A DNA stretch of 64,000 bases, taken from contig NZ_QZWD01000008.1 in the NCBI RefSeq assembly GCF_003602005.1, positions 1 through 64,000 of the forward strand, given 5' to 3'. Source of the stretch: Salinisphaera sp. Q1T1-3 (GTDB lineage Bacteria > Pseudomonadota > Gammaproteobacteria > Nevskiales > Salinisphaeraceae). The notes below the pieces were generated by a model. That model searched no databases and had not been told where the DNA came from. It saw only the letters and a program-made list of their open reading frames with translations. Within the stretch, counting starts at the first letter, position 1, and each line of letters starts with the position of its first letter. Positions 8,196-17,194 of this stretch are shown piece by piece. A program made the position numbers and the translations under genes.

Positions 8196-8972
8196 TCAGA
8201 GCGAGAACCCGCCATCGACAGCCATGGCCTGCCCCGTGACATGCTCGGCCGAGGCGAGATAGACCACGGCCTGGCCCATGTCTTCCGGCGTCTGTGCCAC
8301 GCCCTGTGGCAGCAATGTCTGCTGATGACGCGCCCAGGATTCTTCCTCGGTTTCATCGCCCTGTTTCCAGCGCGCCGCCAGACCGGACTCGCCGCGCCAC
8401 ATGCCGGTACCGACAATGCCCGGGCACAACGCGTTGACCGTGATGCCCTGGCTGCCCACTTCCTTGGCCAAGGCGTTGGTAAAACCGATCACCGCGAATT
8501 TGGAAGCGCTGTAGTGCGTCAGATCCGGCAAGCCGACCTTGCCCGCGATCGAGGCGATGTTGACGATGCGGCCGTGGCCACGCGGGCGCATCGCCGCGAC
8601 TTCGGCCTGCGCACAGAGAAAGACGCCCTTGGCGTTGACCGCCATGATGCGATCCCAGTCCGCTTCGGTGAGCTCGTCGATGGACTGGATGCTGATGACG
8701 CCGGCGTTGTTGACGGCGATATCCAGCGGCCCGAGATCGGCCTCGGCCGATTCGATCAGGGCCGTCACGCTTTCGGATGATGTGACATCGACGGTCAGCG
8801 CGATGCTCCGACGGCCCGTCTCGCGGACCAGGCTCGCCGTTTCCTCGGCGATCGATTGTGAAATATCGGCGACCGCCACATCGGCGCCGGCCTCGGCCAG
8901 GGCCAGTGCGATACCGCGACCGATACCGCGACCGCCGCCGGTGACGAGTGCTGTCTTGTCGTCCAGACGCAT
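8196..8972 (-). CDS. SDR family oxidoreductase
   Basis: 258 residues from the ATG at 8972, preceded by AGAGAGG; an upstream in-frame ATG at 9008 would lie only ~13 nt from the predicted transcription start. Classical short-chain dehydrogenase: cofactor motif TGGGRGIG near residue 12, NNAG, catalytic Ser in ASIAG and YSASK (YxxxK). Closest in feel to acetoin/diol or polyol dehydrogenases. First gene of the leftward operon behind a -24/-12 promoter. Substrate inferred only from its neighbours: alcohol dehydrogenase, monooxygenase and AcoR-type activator. Confidence 0.87.
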   Translation of the reverse strand: MRLDDKTALVTGGGRGIGRGIALALAEAGADVAVADISQSIAEETASLVRETGRRSIALTVDVTSSESVTALIESAEADLGPLDIAVNNAGVISIQSIDELTEADWDRIMAVNAKGVFLCAQAEVAAMRPRGHGRIVNIASIAGKVGLPDLTHYSASKFAVIGFTNALAKEVGSQGITVNALCPGIVGTGMWRGESGLAARWKQGDETEEESWARHQQTLLPQGVAQTPEDMGQAVVYLASAEHVTGQAMAVDGGFSL

Positions 8973-9031
8973 ATGCTTGCCTCTCTCGCAGGTCATGCCG
9001 GCTCCCATTCATGGCCGGTAATTACCGGCAA

Positions 9032-9047
9032 GGCAAGGCACGTGCCG
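9032..9047 (-). promoter_or_regulatory. Sigma-54 (-24/-12) promoter of the SDR-ADH-monooxygenase operon
   Basis: On the minus strand CGGCACGTGCCTTGCC matches the sigma-54 consensus TGGCACG-N4-TTGC at all but the first base, with the invariant GG and GC ten bases apart. It lies ~60-75 nt upstream of the preferred SDR start. The adjacent sigma-54-dependent activator makes this assignment strong. A 16-bp palindrome (GCCGGTAATTACCGGC, 9014-9029) lies just downstream near the expected start of transcription. Confidence 0.8.
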
Positions 9048-9314
9048 GGCTATTAAAAGCTTTTAATTCATATATTTGACGTAACCGGAACGCCGTCATG
9101 CCGCGCTCGCTGCAACAGTCGATGCCACAGGTGCCGCAGCCGATACGACGGATGTCGACCGAGCGCGCTGGTACCGGGTCGGTCGATGTATGAACACGGC
9201 CCGCGGGCGCGGGCCCCCGACCGTGTATCGACGAGGTCAAGGCCTGTTATGAACCCGGCATAAAAATAGATGATTTTTCGGGTTGATAACGCGCGTGTGC
9301 GAAAGCACGCGCGC

Positions 9315-9331
9315 CACGGCCCAAGGCCGTG
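9315..9331 (-). terminator. GC-rich hairpin downstream of the sigma-54 activator gene
   Basis: CACGGCC and GGCCGTG pair perfectly around CAA; a second GC-rich stem (GCGCGTG/CACGCGC) sits beside it at 9291-9312. The position suits transcription stop for the leftward regulator gene, although no clear T-tract follows. Confidence 0.3.
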
Positions 9332-9540
9332 AAACCACTGAAAATAAAAAGACGGACAAGGGCCGGCGTTTCTTTCGATGGCGTTGAAAACAGCGGACGT
9401 CGTCAGCTGTTTTGGTGCCGGATTAATAACACGTCGCCCGTGACCGCGTTGCCGCCCAAAAACCGGCCAGGCAAGGCACATGGCGCCGGCCTTGCTCACT
9501 CCACGTTTCAAGCCGTGCAACGCCGCATGGCCGGTTTTTA

Positions 9541-9655
9541 GGCGCAATCCGGCGTTGTCGTTCGCGACGCCAGAATGACGGCCGTACGCACCCGATGCCT
9601 TGTCTTGCAACAAAATGATCCCGGCTCGGCGCACGCGCGGCGTGTTAACAGGCCC
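9541..9655. repeat. Inverted-repeat element B, copy 1
   Basis: This segment is the reverse complement, with small differences, of 11646-11760. Both contain GCATCGGG and ACGGCCGTCATTCTGGCGTC and end in the terminal motif GGGCCTGTTAACACG (here reversed, ending at 9655). The two copies flank the sigma-54 activator in opposite orientation. Homology stops near 9541, where a different stem-loop begins. Confidence 0.75.
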
Positions 9656-9677
9656 TGATCGGCGCCGGTAACGGCGT

Positions 9678-11564
9678 TCAGTGTGTGCGCAGTCGCTTCA
9701 GGCGGCGATGAACGGTCGTGCGATCCACGCCCAGACGGCGTGCCAGCGCAGAGACATTGCCATCGCAATCGGCCAGCTGGGCTTCCAGGCCTTTTGGCCC
9801 GGTGAGCCCGCCGACGTCTTCCGGCAGATCCTCTGCCGTGATGGTCGGCGGATCACACAATGCGGCCGCGGCGGCGAGCGCGTTGCGCAACTCGCGTATG
9901 TTGCCCGGCCAGGCGTGGTCTGCGATGCGTCGCCGCGCCGGCTGGCTTAAAACATAGGTCTCGCCATGCTCGGTGGCGATTTGGTCGAGCAGCGCATCGC
10001 ACAGTCCGGGCAGATCGCTGCGCTGACGCAGGGGCGGTAACTCGAGACGTGCGGCGTTGAGCCGGTAGTACAGATCTTCGCGAAAATCACCGCTGGCAAC
10101 GCGTTCAGCAAGCGGTGCATGGGTGGCGGAAATCAGCCGGATATCCACCGGACGTGCCTCGAGCGCACCGACCGGCGTGACGCAGCGCTCGGCCAGGACA
10201 CGCAGCAGCCGGCTTTGCAGGGCCAGCGGCATATCGCCGATCTCGTCCAGAAACAACGTTCCGCCATGAGCGCCTTCGATAAGACCGCGCTTGCCGTTGC
10301 GCGCTGCGCCGGTGAACGCGCCCGGCGCGTAACCGAACAACTCGGACTCGATCAGATGCTCGGGCACGGCCGCGCAGTTGACGGCCACGAACGGCCCGGG
10401 CGCGTCGTGCACCTCATGGATCGCGCGCGCCAGCACTTCCTTGCCGGTGCCGGTCTCGCCCTGGATGAGAACCGTGAGGTTGCGACGCGCAAATCGCGCT
10501 GCCCGGTGGACGAGACATCTGAGCCGGTCATCATCCCCGGCAATGCGGGCCAGGGACGCCGGTATGTCGTCGTCGGCGTGCGGGCCGGCCTTACGCGCCG
10601 GTTTCGGCCTGGTCCGGGCGACCCGCCGGGCCGGCGGCTCGGCGCTGGCGAACAGTCGCGGCTGGCCGCCCGCGAACAGGATACGGTCGCGGGCCGCTGC
10701 CCCGCGCCGGTAGGCATCGAGCATGTCGGCATCAAGATCGAACAGATCCGTGATCGGCTGGCCGATGAAAGCGCGGCCGGGTTGTGTCGTCAGGCCGAGC
10801 CGTTGAGAGAGTGCACCGAAGGCGGCATGTGTCATGCCCTGGATGATGCCGTTGCCATCGACGGCGATCGCGGCCTCCGGATCGCTGTCGATGAACTCGG
10901 GCGAGCGCGAGACCCGCAGTACCCACTGCCCGGCCGCCCGGCTCATCAAGTGCGCCAACTCGATCCGCCGTGCCGTGGCCACGACGAGATGATGGGCCAG
11001 CTGCTGGCTCGAGCGCGGCGTCGCTGAACGCAGCTGCGAGATATCGACCACGGCCACCAGTTCACCGAGCGTGTCGAAGATCGGCGCGGCCGAGCATGTC
11101 AGTGCGATATGCGCCGGGTCGAAATGATCATCCTGATGCACCGTGATGGGCGCACCGCCGACCAAGGCCGCGCCGACCGCACAGGTGCCGGCCCGGGCTT
11201 CGGCCCAGTCGGCGCCCAGATACAACCCGGCCTGACGCAACGCCGGATCCAGCTTCGGGTTGCGGTAATGGGCCACGGATACGCCGCGGGCATCGGAAAG
11301 CAGCAACACATAGTCGTGCCCGGCGACCTGTTCGTAGAGATGCTGTAGCGCGGCGCTGCTGATGCGGATCAGCTCTTCGGCCTGCTGCTGATGCTCGCGC
11401 AGCACCGGCGCGGTGACGATGTGCGCCTGGCCGCGGCTGCTCGGGTCGAGCCGGTAGTCGTTCAGACACCGCAGCCAGGAGTCCACGACCAGCGGTTCGC
11501 GATCACAGGACTGGCCCGCGGCGACGCGCTCGATTTCGTTGATATGGGCGCTGATTGCCGACAT
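9678..11564 (-). CDS. Sigma-54-dependent transcriptional activator, AcoR type
   Basis: 628 residues from the ATG at 11564, which has an excellent GGAGGAG; the frame runs open to 11726, but that extension lies within repeat B. The N-terminal ~300 residues form a GAF-type sensor region. The AAA+ domain has Walker A GETGTGKE near residue 367, the sigma-54 contact loop GAFTGA near 413, and Walker [11 protein letters not shown] Fis-type helix-turn-helix ([19 protein letters not shown]) ends the protein. This is the architecture of AcoR-like activators of acetoin, alcohol or ketone catabolism. It faces the operon at 5.2-9.0 kb, whose promoter fits sigma-54. Confidence 0.9.
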   Translation of the reverse strand: MSAISAHINEIERVAAGQSCDREPLVVDSWLRCLNDYRLDPSSRGQAHIVTAPVLREHQQQAEELIRISSAALQHLYEQVAGHDYVLLLSDARGVSVAHYRNPKLDPALRQAGLYLGADWAEARAGTCAVGAALVGGAPITVHQDDHFDPAHIALTCSAAPIFDTLGELVAVVDISQLRSATPRSSQQLAHHLVVATARRIELAHLMSRAAGQWVLRVSRSPEFIDSDPEAAIAVDGNGIIQGMTHAAFGALSQRLGLTTQPGRAFIGQPITDLFDLDADMLDAYRRGAAARDRILFAGGQPRLFASAEPPARRVARTRPKPARKAGPHADDDIPASLARIAGDDDRLRCLVHRAARFARRNLTVLIQGETGTGKEVLARAIHEVHDAPGPFVAVNCAAVPEHLIESELFGYAPGAFTGAARNGKRGLIEGAHGGTLFLDEIGDMPLALQSRLLRVLAERCVTPVGALEARPVDIRLISATHAPLAERVASGDFREDLYYRLNAARLELPPLRQRSDLPGLCDALLDQIATEHGETYVLSQPARRRIADHAWPGNIRELRNALAAAAALCDPPTITAEDLPEDVGGLTGPKGLEAQLADCDGNVSALARRLGVDRTTVHRRLKRLRTH

Positions 11565-11645
11565 ACCGCTCCTCCAGGTACGAACATACGCACTTGCAGA
11601 ACCGCCCGCGTACTCGACGATAGTCGGCTGCCGAGAACCCGGCCA

Positions 11646-11808
11646 GGGCCTGTTAACACGCCCCGCGTGCGCCGCGCCGGCGCGCATTTTTTGCAAGATA
11701 AGGCATCGGGCGCGTACGGCCGTCATTCTGGCGTCTCGAACGACAACGCCGGATTGCAGAAAAATGGCCGCCGTCCCATCGGGTTGCGTGCGAAGTGTTG
11801 ACAGGCCC
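11646..11808. repeat. Inverted-repeat element B, copy 2 (MITE-like)
   Basis: 163 bp with terminal inverted repeats GGGCCTGTTAACA (left) and GGGCCTGTTGACA (right, reverse complement). The right end is followed by TA and the left is preceded by CA, compatible with a decayed TA duplication. Bases 11646-11760 match 9541-9655 in inverse orientation. The element lies upstream of the sigma-54 activator start and may influence its promoter. Confidence 0.7.
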
Positions 11809-12269
11809 TAGCCCGCATCAAGAACAGCGTCCACGACGGGCCCGGACGGTCGATCCGGCATCGATGGTGCCGAGCCGCACTCGATAATCCATGCGCGCGC
11901 CGGGCGCGCGTATCGATCGATCGCGCGGTCCTGGACAGCGTCCCGACCCATGCCACCGGACCGCGAACAGGGCCCGCGATGCCGCGGATCGACGCGCCGG
12001 CGCCCATGAGTCCGCGGCCGGCAAACGCTTGTCTTACGACTATCGGAGGAGACGCGCCCATACCACACAACAACCGGAATTACGCTGCGCCATGAACCGC
12101 GTCACACCGCGCCGCGTGCCCGATCCGGCCTGTGTCATGCCAGGTCTCCCGCTGTCTGTTTAGACAAAAGTCCATGTTGAACATACATATCCAATGTTTG
12201 ACATTTCGCGACAACAGACATGACGCCTTCAAGCCGACGCATCGGCAACGCACTGACACAGGAGAGTAC
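11809..12269. other. Gene-free region with the sugar-transporter promoter
   Basis: No supported gene. GC-rich inverted sequences occur around 11890-11920. The right end carries the motif at 12174-12205 and the ribosome-binding site GGAGAG of the MFS gene. Confidence 0.5.
12174..12205 (+). promoter_or_regulatory. Paired motif ATGTTGAACAT / ATGTTTGACATT upstream of the sugar MFS gene
   Basis: ATGTTGAACAT (near-perfect palindrome) is followed 20 bp later by ATGTTTGACATT. The same pair with the same spacing occurs at 16777-16808, before the next transcription unit of the sugar cluster. It could be two operator sites on one helix face, or a sigma-70-like promoter TTGAAC-N17-GACATT. The -10 match would be poor (3 of 6). 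Confidence 0.6.
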
Positions 12270-13673
12270 ATGGCCGTCACCGCGACGAACGCCGGCACTG
12301 CCAAGCCCGGGGATCGATCCATCATTTACATTATCGGCGCGATTGCCGCGCTGGCCGGGCTATTGTTCGGCATGGATATCGGGGTCATCTCGGGCGCCTT
12401 GCCCTTTATCGAGAAAGCATTCCAGATCAGCGACTTCACCCAGGAGATCATTGTCAGTTCGATGATGTTCGGGGCGGCCTTCGGCGCGGCTTTCAGCGGT
12501 TGGCTGTCACGACGCTTCGGTCGCAAGAGCACGCTCGGCGTCTCGGGCGCGGTCTTCGTCGTCGGGGCCCTGGCCTCGGCCATAGCCTGGTCGCCGGAAG
12601 CCCTGATCTTCGCGCGAATCGTGCTCGGTCTGGCGGTGGGTATTTCGTCCTACATCGCGCCGGTGTATCTGTCCGAAATCGCACCGGAGCGTATCCGCGG
12701 CACGCTGATCTCGTTCTATCAGCTGATGATCATGGGCGGCATTCTGCTGGCCTATCTCGTCAACGCGGTCTTCAGCTATTCGGGCGGCTGGCGCTGGATG
12801 CTCGGCGTGATCGCGATCCCCGGCGTGCTGATGGTGCTCGGCATGCTGGTCCTGCCGCGCAGCCCGCGCTGGCTGACGAACAGCCGTCGCGAGGACGAGG
12901 CACGCGACGTGCTGATGCGCCTGCGCGGCGGCGACGCCGACAGCGTGGATGCCGAGATGTCGCGCATCCGTGAAGCCAGTCGTATCAAGCGCGCCGGCTG
13001 GCATCTGTTCCGCGAGAACCGCAATTTTCGTCGTTCGGTGGGGCTTGGCATGCTGCTCCAGTTCATGCAGCAGTTCACCGGCGCCAACGTGATTCTCTAC
13101 TACGCGCCGCGGATTCTGGAACTGGCCGGCTATGCCAGTGCCACCGAACAGCTCTGGGGCACGGTGCTGATCGGCCTCGTCATGACTCTGGCCACCATTT
13201 TCGCCATCGTCTATGTCGACCGACTCGGCCGCAAGCCACTGCTGTATATCGGGTTCGCGGTCATGGGCACCTGCATGGTGCTGCTCGGCGTGCTCTATGC
13301 CCACGGCCTCGACGGCGCCTTCACCAAGTATTTCGCGCTCAGCCTGCTCGGCGCGTTCGTGATCAGTTATGCGATGTCGGCGGCGCCGATGGTCTGGATT
13401 CTGTGTTCCGAGATCCAGCCGCTGCAGGGCCGTGAATTCGGCGTGGCCTGTTCGACGGTGACCAACTGGGTCGCGAACATGATCATCGGGGCCACGTTCC
13501 TGAGCCTGCTCAATGGGCTGGGTAATGCGCCGACCTTCTGGCTGTATGCCGGTCTGAACTTCGTATTCATCATCTTCACCCTGGCGTTGATTCCCGAGAC
13601 CAAGGGCATCTCGCTCGAAAACATCGAAAAGAACCTGATGAGCGGCCGACCGCTGCGAACGATCGGCCAGTAA
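12270..13673 (+). CDS. Sugar:proton symporter, MFS sugar-porter family
   Basis: 467 residues from the ATG at 12270, with GGAGAG upstream. Twelve membrane segments and the sugar-porter signatures: GLLFGMDIGVISGALPFI in TM1, SRRFGRK in loop 2-3, PRSPRWL after TM6, and PETKGISLE at the end. This matches GalP/AraE/XylE-type proton symporters of the inner membrane. With an arabinofuranosidase and an arabinose/galactose dehydrogenase downstream, L-arabinose or D-galactose is the likely cargo. The start is preceded by the shared motif at 12174-12205. Confidence 0.9.
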   Translation: MAVTATNAGTAKPGDRSIIYIIGAIAALAGLLFGMDIGVISGALPFIEKAFQISDFTQEIIVSSMMFGAAFGAAFSGWLSRRFGRKSTLGVSGAVFVVGALASAIAWSPEALIFARIVLGLAVGISSYIAPVYLSEIAPERIRGTLISFYQLMIMGGILLAYLVNAVFSYSGGWRWMLGVIAIPGVLMVLGMLVLPRSPRWLTNSRREDEARDVLMRLRGGDADSVDAEMSRIREASRIKRAGWHLFRENRNFRRSVGLGMLLQFMQQFTGANVILYYAPRILELAGYASATEQLWGTVLIGLVMTLATIFAIVYVDRLGRKPLLYIGFAVMGTCMVLLGVLYAHGLDGAFTKYFALSLLGAFVISYAMSAAPMVWILCSEIQPLQGREFGVACSTVTNWVANMIIGATFLSLLNGLGNAPTFWLYAGLNFVFIIFTLALIPETKGISLENIEKNLMSGRPLRTIGQ

Positions 13674-13688
13674 AACCCAGAAAAAGAA

Positions 13689-13710
13689 GCGGCCTGCCAC
13701 GACAGGCCGC
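13689..13710 (+). terminator. Hairpin between the two MFS genes
   Basis: GCGGCCTG and CAGGCCGC pair perfectly around CCACGA, 15 nt after the MFS stop. There is no T-tract, so it may be a weak terminator or an mRNA-stabilising stem that uncouples the first transporter from the genes downstream. Confidence 0.4.
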
Positions 13711-13766
13711 AGGCCGATGGCCCCGGTCATCGGCCGTTTCCATGCACGCTTCGGAGGAGATACAGC

Positions 13767-15155
13767 GTGTCCAAGCAAGCGATCAGCCGCCGGGAGAAAC
13801 TCGGCTTCGGCATGGGCGATGCCGCGAACAATATGTCGTTCGCGGCGGTCGTCATGTATCTGTCCTATTTCTATACCAATATCTACGGCATCTCGCCGGC
13901 TGCGGTCGGCACGATCTTCATCGCGATGCGCGCCGTTGATGCGATCACCGACCCGATCATGGGCATGATCGCCGACCGCACGCGGACCCGCTGGGGGCGT
14001 TTCCGGCCCTATCTACTCTGGATGTCCGCACCGCTGACCGTCAGCTGCATTCTGATGTTCACCACGCCGGACTGGGGCAACACGGCTAAGATCGTCTACG
14101 CCGCGGCCACCTATTGTGTGATGTCGCTGCTGTATACGGCGGTCAATATTCCGTATGTCGCGCTGGGCAGCGTGATCACCGACGACAACCAGGAACGCGT
14201 GTCCTGTCAGTCGTACCGGTTCGTGATGGTCGGCATCGTCTATATCTTTCTGACCACCTGTGTCCTGCCGCTGACGAAGTTCTTCGGTGGCGGCGACGAT
14301 GCCACCGGCTTCCAGATCACCATGACCGGCGTCAGCGTCATCGCGCTCGGCATGTTCCTGTTCTGCTTCGCCAATACCCGCGAACGGATCGTGCCCACAC
14401 ACGACAACCGCCGTTCGTTCTTCGCATCACTGGCCAGCGTGGCCCGCAATCGTCAGTGGCTGATCATTCTGGCGATCACCTTCTTCGAGGCGCTCCAGTT
14501 CTTCGTGCGCAACGGCGCGGCCATCTATTACGGCCAGTACGTGATGGGGCTGGATACGACAGCGGTCTCGGTATTCCTGACTGTCGGCGTGGTGGCCAGC
14601 ATCCTCGGTACGGCCAGTTCCGGCTTCTTCACCCGCTATCTGCAGAAGAAATGGGTGTTCTGTTATGCCTCGGTGCTGGTCGCGGTCTTTTCCGCGGCGC
14701 TGTATTTCGCCACCGGTACCAATGTCTGGCTGATGGGCGGGCTGTTCATGGCCATCAACTATCTGCACGGCATCGGCGCGCCGATTTCCTGGGCGATGAT
14801 GTCCGATGCCGACGACTACGGCGAATGGCAGAGCGGCGAGAAGAATACCGGCACCACGATCGCCGGCAATCTGTTCTTCCTCAAGCTCGCGCTGGCGATC
14901 AGCGGCGGCATCACCGGCTTTCTGCTCTCGGCCGGCGACTACCAGGCCGAGGCCGCCCAGCAGAGCGACGCCGCGTTGTTCGTGATCGTGATCCTGCTGA
15001 CCCTGATCCCGGCGTTGATCAACCTGCTGCTGGCACTGGCCATCGCCGTGTTCCGGGTCGACGACCACATGGTCGCGCGGATACGAAACGAGCTGAACAC
15101 CGATACCGGCTCGACCACCGACACGCGCGATCCCGAGCCACAGGGCAGCCGTTGA
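13767..15155 (+). CDS. Glycoside-pentoside-hexuronide (GPH) cation symporter
   Basis: 462 residues starting at GTG 13767, with GGAGGAGA upstream. The N-terminal KLGFGMGDAANNMSFAAV and the RTRTRWGRFRPYLLW block after the second membrane segment are hallmarks of the GPH (MelB/XynB/LacS-like) family. Members import oligosaccharides or glycosides with H+ or Na+. The following gene is an intracellular-type arabinofuranosidase, so import of arabinose-containing oligosaccharides followed by cytoplasmic hydrolysis is the natural reading. Confidence 0.9.
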   Translation: MSKQAISRREKLGFGMGDAANNMSFAAVVMYLSYFYTNIYGISPAAVGTIFIAMRAVDAITDPIMGMIADRTRTRWGRFRPYLLWMSAPLTVSCILMFTTPDWGNTAKIVYAAATYCVMSLLYTAVNIPYVALGSVITDDNQERVSCQSYRFVMVGIVYIFLTTCVLPLTKFFGGGDDATGFQITMTGVSVIALGMFLFCFANTRERIVPTHDNRRSFFASLASVARNRQWLIILAITFFEALQFFVRNGAAIYYGQYVMGLDTTAVSVFLTVGVVASILGTASSGFFTRYLQKKWVFCYASVLVAVFSAALYFATGTNVWLMGGLFMAINYLHGIGAPISWAMMSDADDYGEWQSGEKNTGTTIAGNLFFLKLALAISGGITGFLLSAGDYQAEAAQQSDAALFVIVILLTLIPALINLLLALAIAVFRVDDHMVARIRNELNTDTGSTTDTRDPEPQGSR

Positions 15156-15195
15156 TCCACGGCCGCCCGCTCAACTTCCATCGAGGACATTCGTC

Positions 15196-16722
15196 ATGAA
15201 AGCCCAAGTCACGGCGCACCCGCAGTTCACCCGCGCCCGTATTGATGATCGTCTCTACGGCGCCTTCATCGAACATCTCGGCCGCGCGGTCTACGGCGGC
15301 ATCTATGAACCGGGCCACCCGCAGGCCAACGCGGCCGGTTTCCGGACCGACGTGCTCGAACTGGTGCGTGAGATCGGCGCGCCGATCGTGCGGTATCCGG
15401 GCGGCAACTTCGTCTCGGCCTATAACTGGGAGGACGGCATCGGCCCGGTCGAGCAGCGCCCCACCCGGCTCGATCTGGCCTGGCATACGCGTGAGTCCAA
15501 CGAGGTCGGCATCCACGAGTTCGCCGACTGGTGTGACGCCGCCAACATCGAGATGATGCTGGCGGTCAACCTGGGCTCGCGGGGCATCGATGCCGCCCGC
15601 AATTTCGTCGAATACGTCAATCACCCCGGCGGCAGCTACTGGAGCGATGCCCGCATCGCCAACGGCCGGGCCGAACCCTGGGACGTCAAGCTCTGGTGTC
15701 TGGGCAACGAAATGGACGGCCCATGGCAGATCGGCCACAAGACCGCCGACGAATACGGTCATCTCGCCAACGAGACCGCCAAGGCACTACGCGCCTTCGA
15801 CCCGTCGCTGGAACTGGTGGCCTGTGGCTCGTCCAACGCCGAGATGCCGACCTACCCCGAGTGGGAGGCCAAGGTGCTGGATCGCTGCTACGAGGCGGTG
15901 GACTACATCTCGCTGCATATATACTTCACCAACTATGCCGACAACCTGCGCGACTATCTCGCCCTGTCCGAGAAGATGGACCGCTACATCGGCGCCATCG
16001 CCGGGGTGATCGATTACATCCGGGCCAAGAAACGCTCGCGGCACCGGGTCGCGATCTGTTTCGACGAATGGAACGTCTGGTATCACAGCACCGAGCAGGA
16101 CAAGCAGGTGCTGGAGGGCAGCGACTGGCCGTTCGCCCCGCCGCTGCTGGAAGACGTCTACAACTTCGAGGATGCCCTGCTCATCGGCTGCGTGCTCAAC
16201 ACCCTCATCCGGCGCGCGGACCGCGTTAAGATCGCCTGCATCGCCCAGCTGGTCAATGTCATCGCCCCGATCATGACCGAGACCGGCGGTGCGGTGTGGC
16301 GACAGACCATCTTCTATCCCTATCTGTTCGCGGCCCGCTACGGCCGCGGCATGGTGCTGGACCTGGCGGTCGACGTCGCGCGCTATGACACCACTGATGA
16401 GGCCGGCGTACCGCTGCTGGATATCACCGGCGTACACGACCCACAGACCGGTGCCGTCACGTTGTTCGCGATCAATCGATCGCCCGACGACGCGCTGGAT
16501 CTCGATGTCGATCTCACCGGATTTCGCGATGCCGCGATCGTCTCGCACCAGACGCTCGCCCATACCGATCCGAAGGCCGCGAACACCGCGACCCGCCCGA
16601 ACGAAGTCGCGCCCCGAAATGGCGACGGTCTGGTCTGCGACCAAGGTCGGCTGAAGGGCCGCCTCGATGCCTTGACCTACCACTGCATTCGCCTGGAAAC
16701 CACAACCGTTTCAGACCGATAG
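15196..16722 (+). CDS. abfA: GH51 alpha-L-arabinofuranosidase
   Basis: 508 residues, full length for GH51 and without a signal peptide, so cytoplasmic. The acid/base Glu is in CLGNEMDGPW (residue 172) and the nucleophile Glu in ICFDEWNVWY (residue 291). The opening IDDRLYGAFIEHLGRAVYGGIYEPGHP is diagnostic for the family. It releases L-arabinofuranose from arabino-oligosaccharides. It is preceded by the GPH symporter with a 40-nt gap and followed by a strong palindrome that may end the transcript. Confidence 0.95.
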   Translation: MKAQVTAHPQFTRARIDDRLYGAFIEHLGRAVYGGIYEPGHPQANAAGFRTDVLELVREIGAPIVRYPGGNFVSAYNWEDGIGPVEQRPTRLDLAWHTRESNEVGIHEFADWCDAANIEMMLAVNLGSRGIDAARNFVEYVNHPGGSYWSDARIANGRAEPWDVKLWCLGNEMDGPWQIGHKTADEYGHLANETAKALRAFDPSLELVACGSSNAEMPTYPEWEAKVLDRCYEAVDYISLHIYFTNYADNLRDYLALSEKMDRYIGAIAGVIDYIRAKKRSRHRVAICFDEWNVWYHSTEQDKQVLEGSDWPFAPPLLEDVYNFEDALLIGCVLNTLIRRADRVKIACIAQLVNVIAPIMTETGGAVWRQTIFYPYLFAARYGRGMVLDLAVDVARYDTTDEAGVPLLDITGVHDPQTGAVTLFAINRSPDDALDLDVDLTGFRDAAIVSHQTLAHTDPKAANTATRPNEVAPRNGDGLVCDQGRLKGRLDALTYHCIRLETTTVSDR

Positions 16723-16732
16723 CGCCTGCCCG

Positions 16733-16758
16733 CCGACCGCGCCCGCGGGCGCGGTCGG
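16733..16758 (+). terminator. 26-bp perfect palindrome after abfA
   Basis: CCGACCGCGCCCG pairs with its exact complement CGGGCGCGGTCGG, starting 11 nt after the abfA stop. A very stable stem without a T-tract. Together with the motif that follows at 16777 it marks the boundary between two transcription units. Confidence 0.5.
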
Positions 16759-16776
16759 GGCTTAACACCAAAGTCT

Positions 16777-16808
16777 ATGTTGAACATATGCCGGGCGTGT
16801 CCGACATT
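16777..16808 (+). promoter_or_regulatory. Paired motif ATGTTGAACAT / GTGTCCGACATT, second copy
   Basis: Same arrangement as at 12174-12205: AAAGTCTATGTTGAACATA, then GACATT with the identical 17-nt spacing. It lies ~390 nt upstream of the exported galM-like gene and is the only promoter-like signal I see in the 16723-17194 gap, which otherwise holds no supported gene. Confidence 0.6.
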
Positions 16809-17194
16809 GGCCTCGAGATCAAGGGGGTCTGAATGAGCCATGCCGTGGACAACATATCCCAGGGTGATACCCACGCGCCGCGGGCCGAGCGGCACCACCC
16901 GAGACGCCGTCTCATCGCGCCAGGCCAGGCCGTCGCATCGGCCACGGCGACGCCCCGGGCGCGAACGACGCGACCTTCGTCGACAGCCGGTCGACGGCCG
17001 GCACCGGCATCTCCCGTGACCCGGCATTCATCCCGTTTTCACGGCGTCCCGTTCCGTGCCATCGCAAATGTCGAGCAGGTCACGGTGTCGATGAAAACAA
17101 CGGATGCCCACAACAACTGATCCGTGACCGGAACAACGACAGCGCTCTCGCTTACGACGAGGGCCATCAAGAAGAAACACAGAGGGAGGAGATC

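Larger units (their letters stand above)
9048..9677. other. Gene-free region with stacked hairpins and a repeat
   Basis: No supported gene. It holds an ATTAAAAGCTTTTAAT palindrome (9052-9067), a large imperfect inverted repeat (GTTATGAACCCG with CGGGTTGATAAC, 9246-9290), GC-rich hairpins at 9291-9331, arms AAAAACCGGCCA/TGGCCGGTTTTT around 9459-9540 and the repeat at 9541-9655. Activator-binding sites for the sigma-54 promoter are expected in its left part, but I cannot define one. Confidence 0.5.

Noticed and set aside
9068-9634. A 188-codon minus-strand frame in the sigma-54 promoter region
   Set aside because: It runs through hairpins and repeat B and shows no ribosome-binding site or protein-like pattern.
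16833-17120. A 95-codon plus-strand frame before the exported galM
   Set aside because: Low-complexity Arg/Pro/Thr-rich peptide, no clear ribosome-binding site; the segment behaves as leader DNA.
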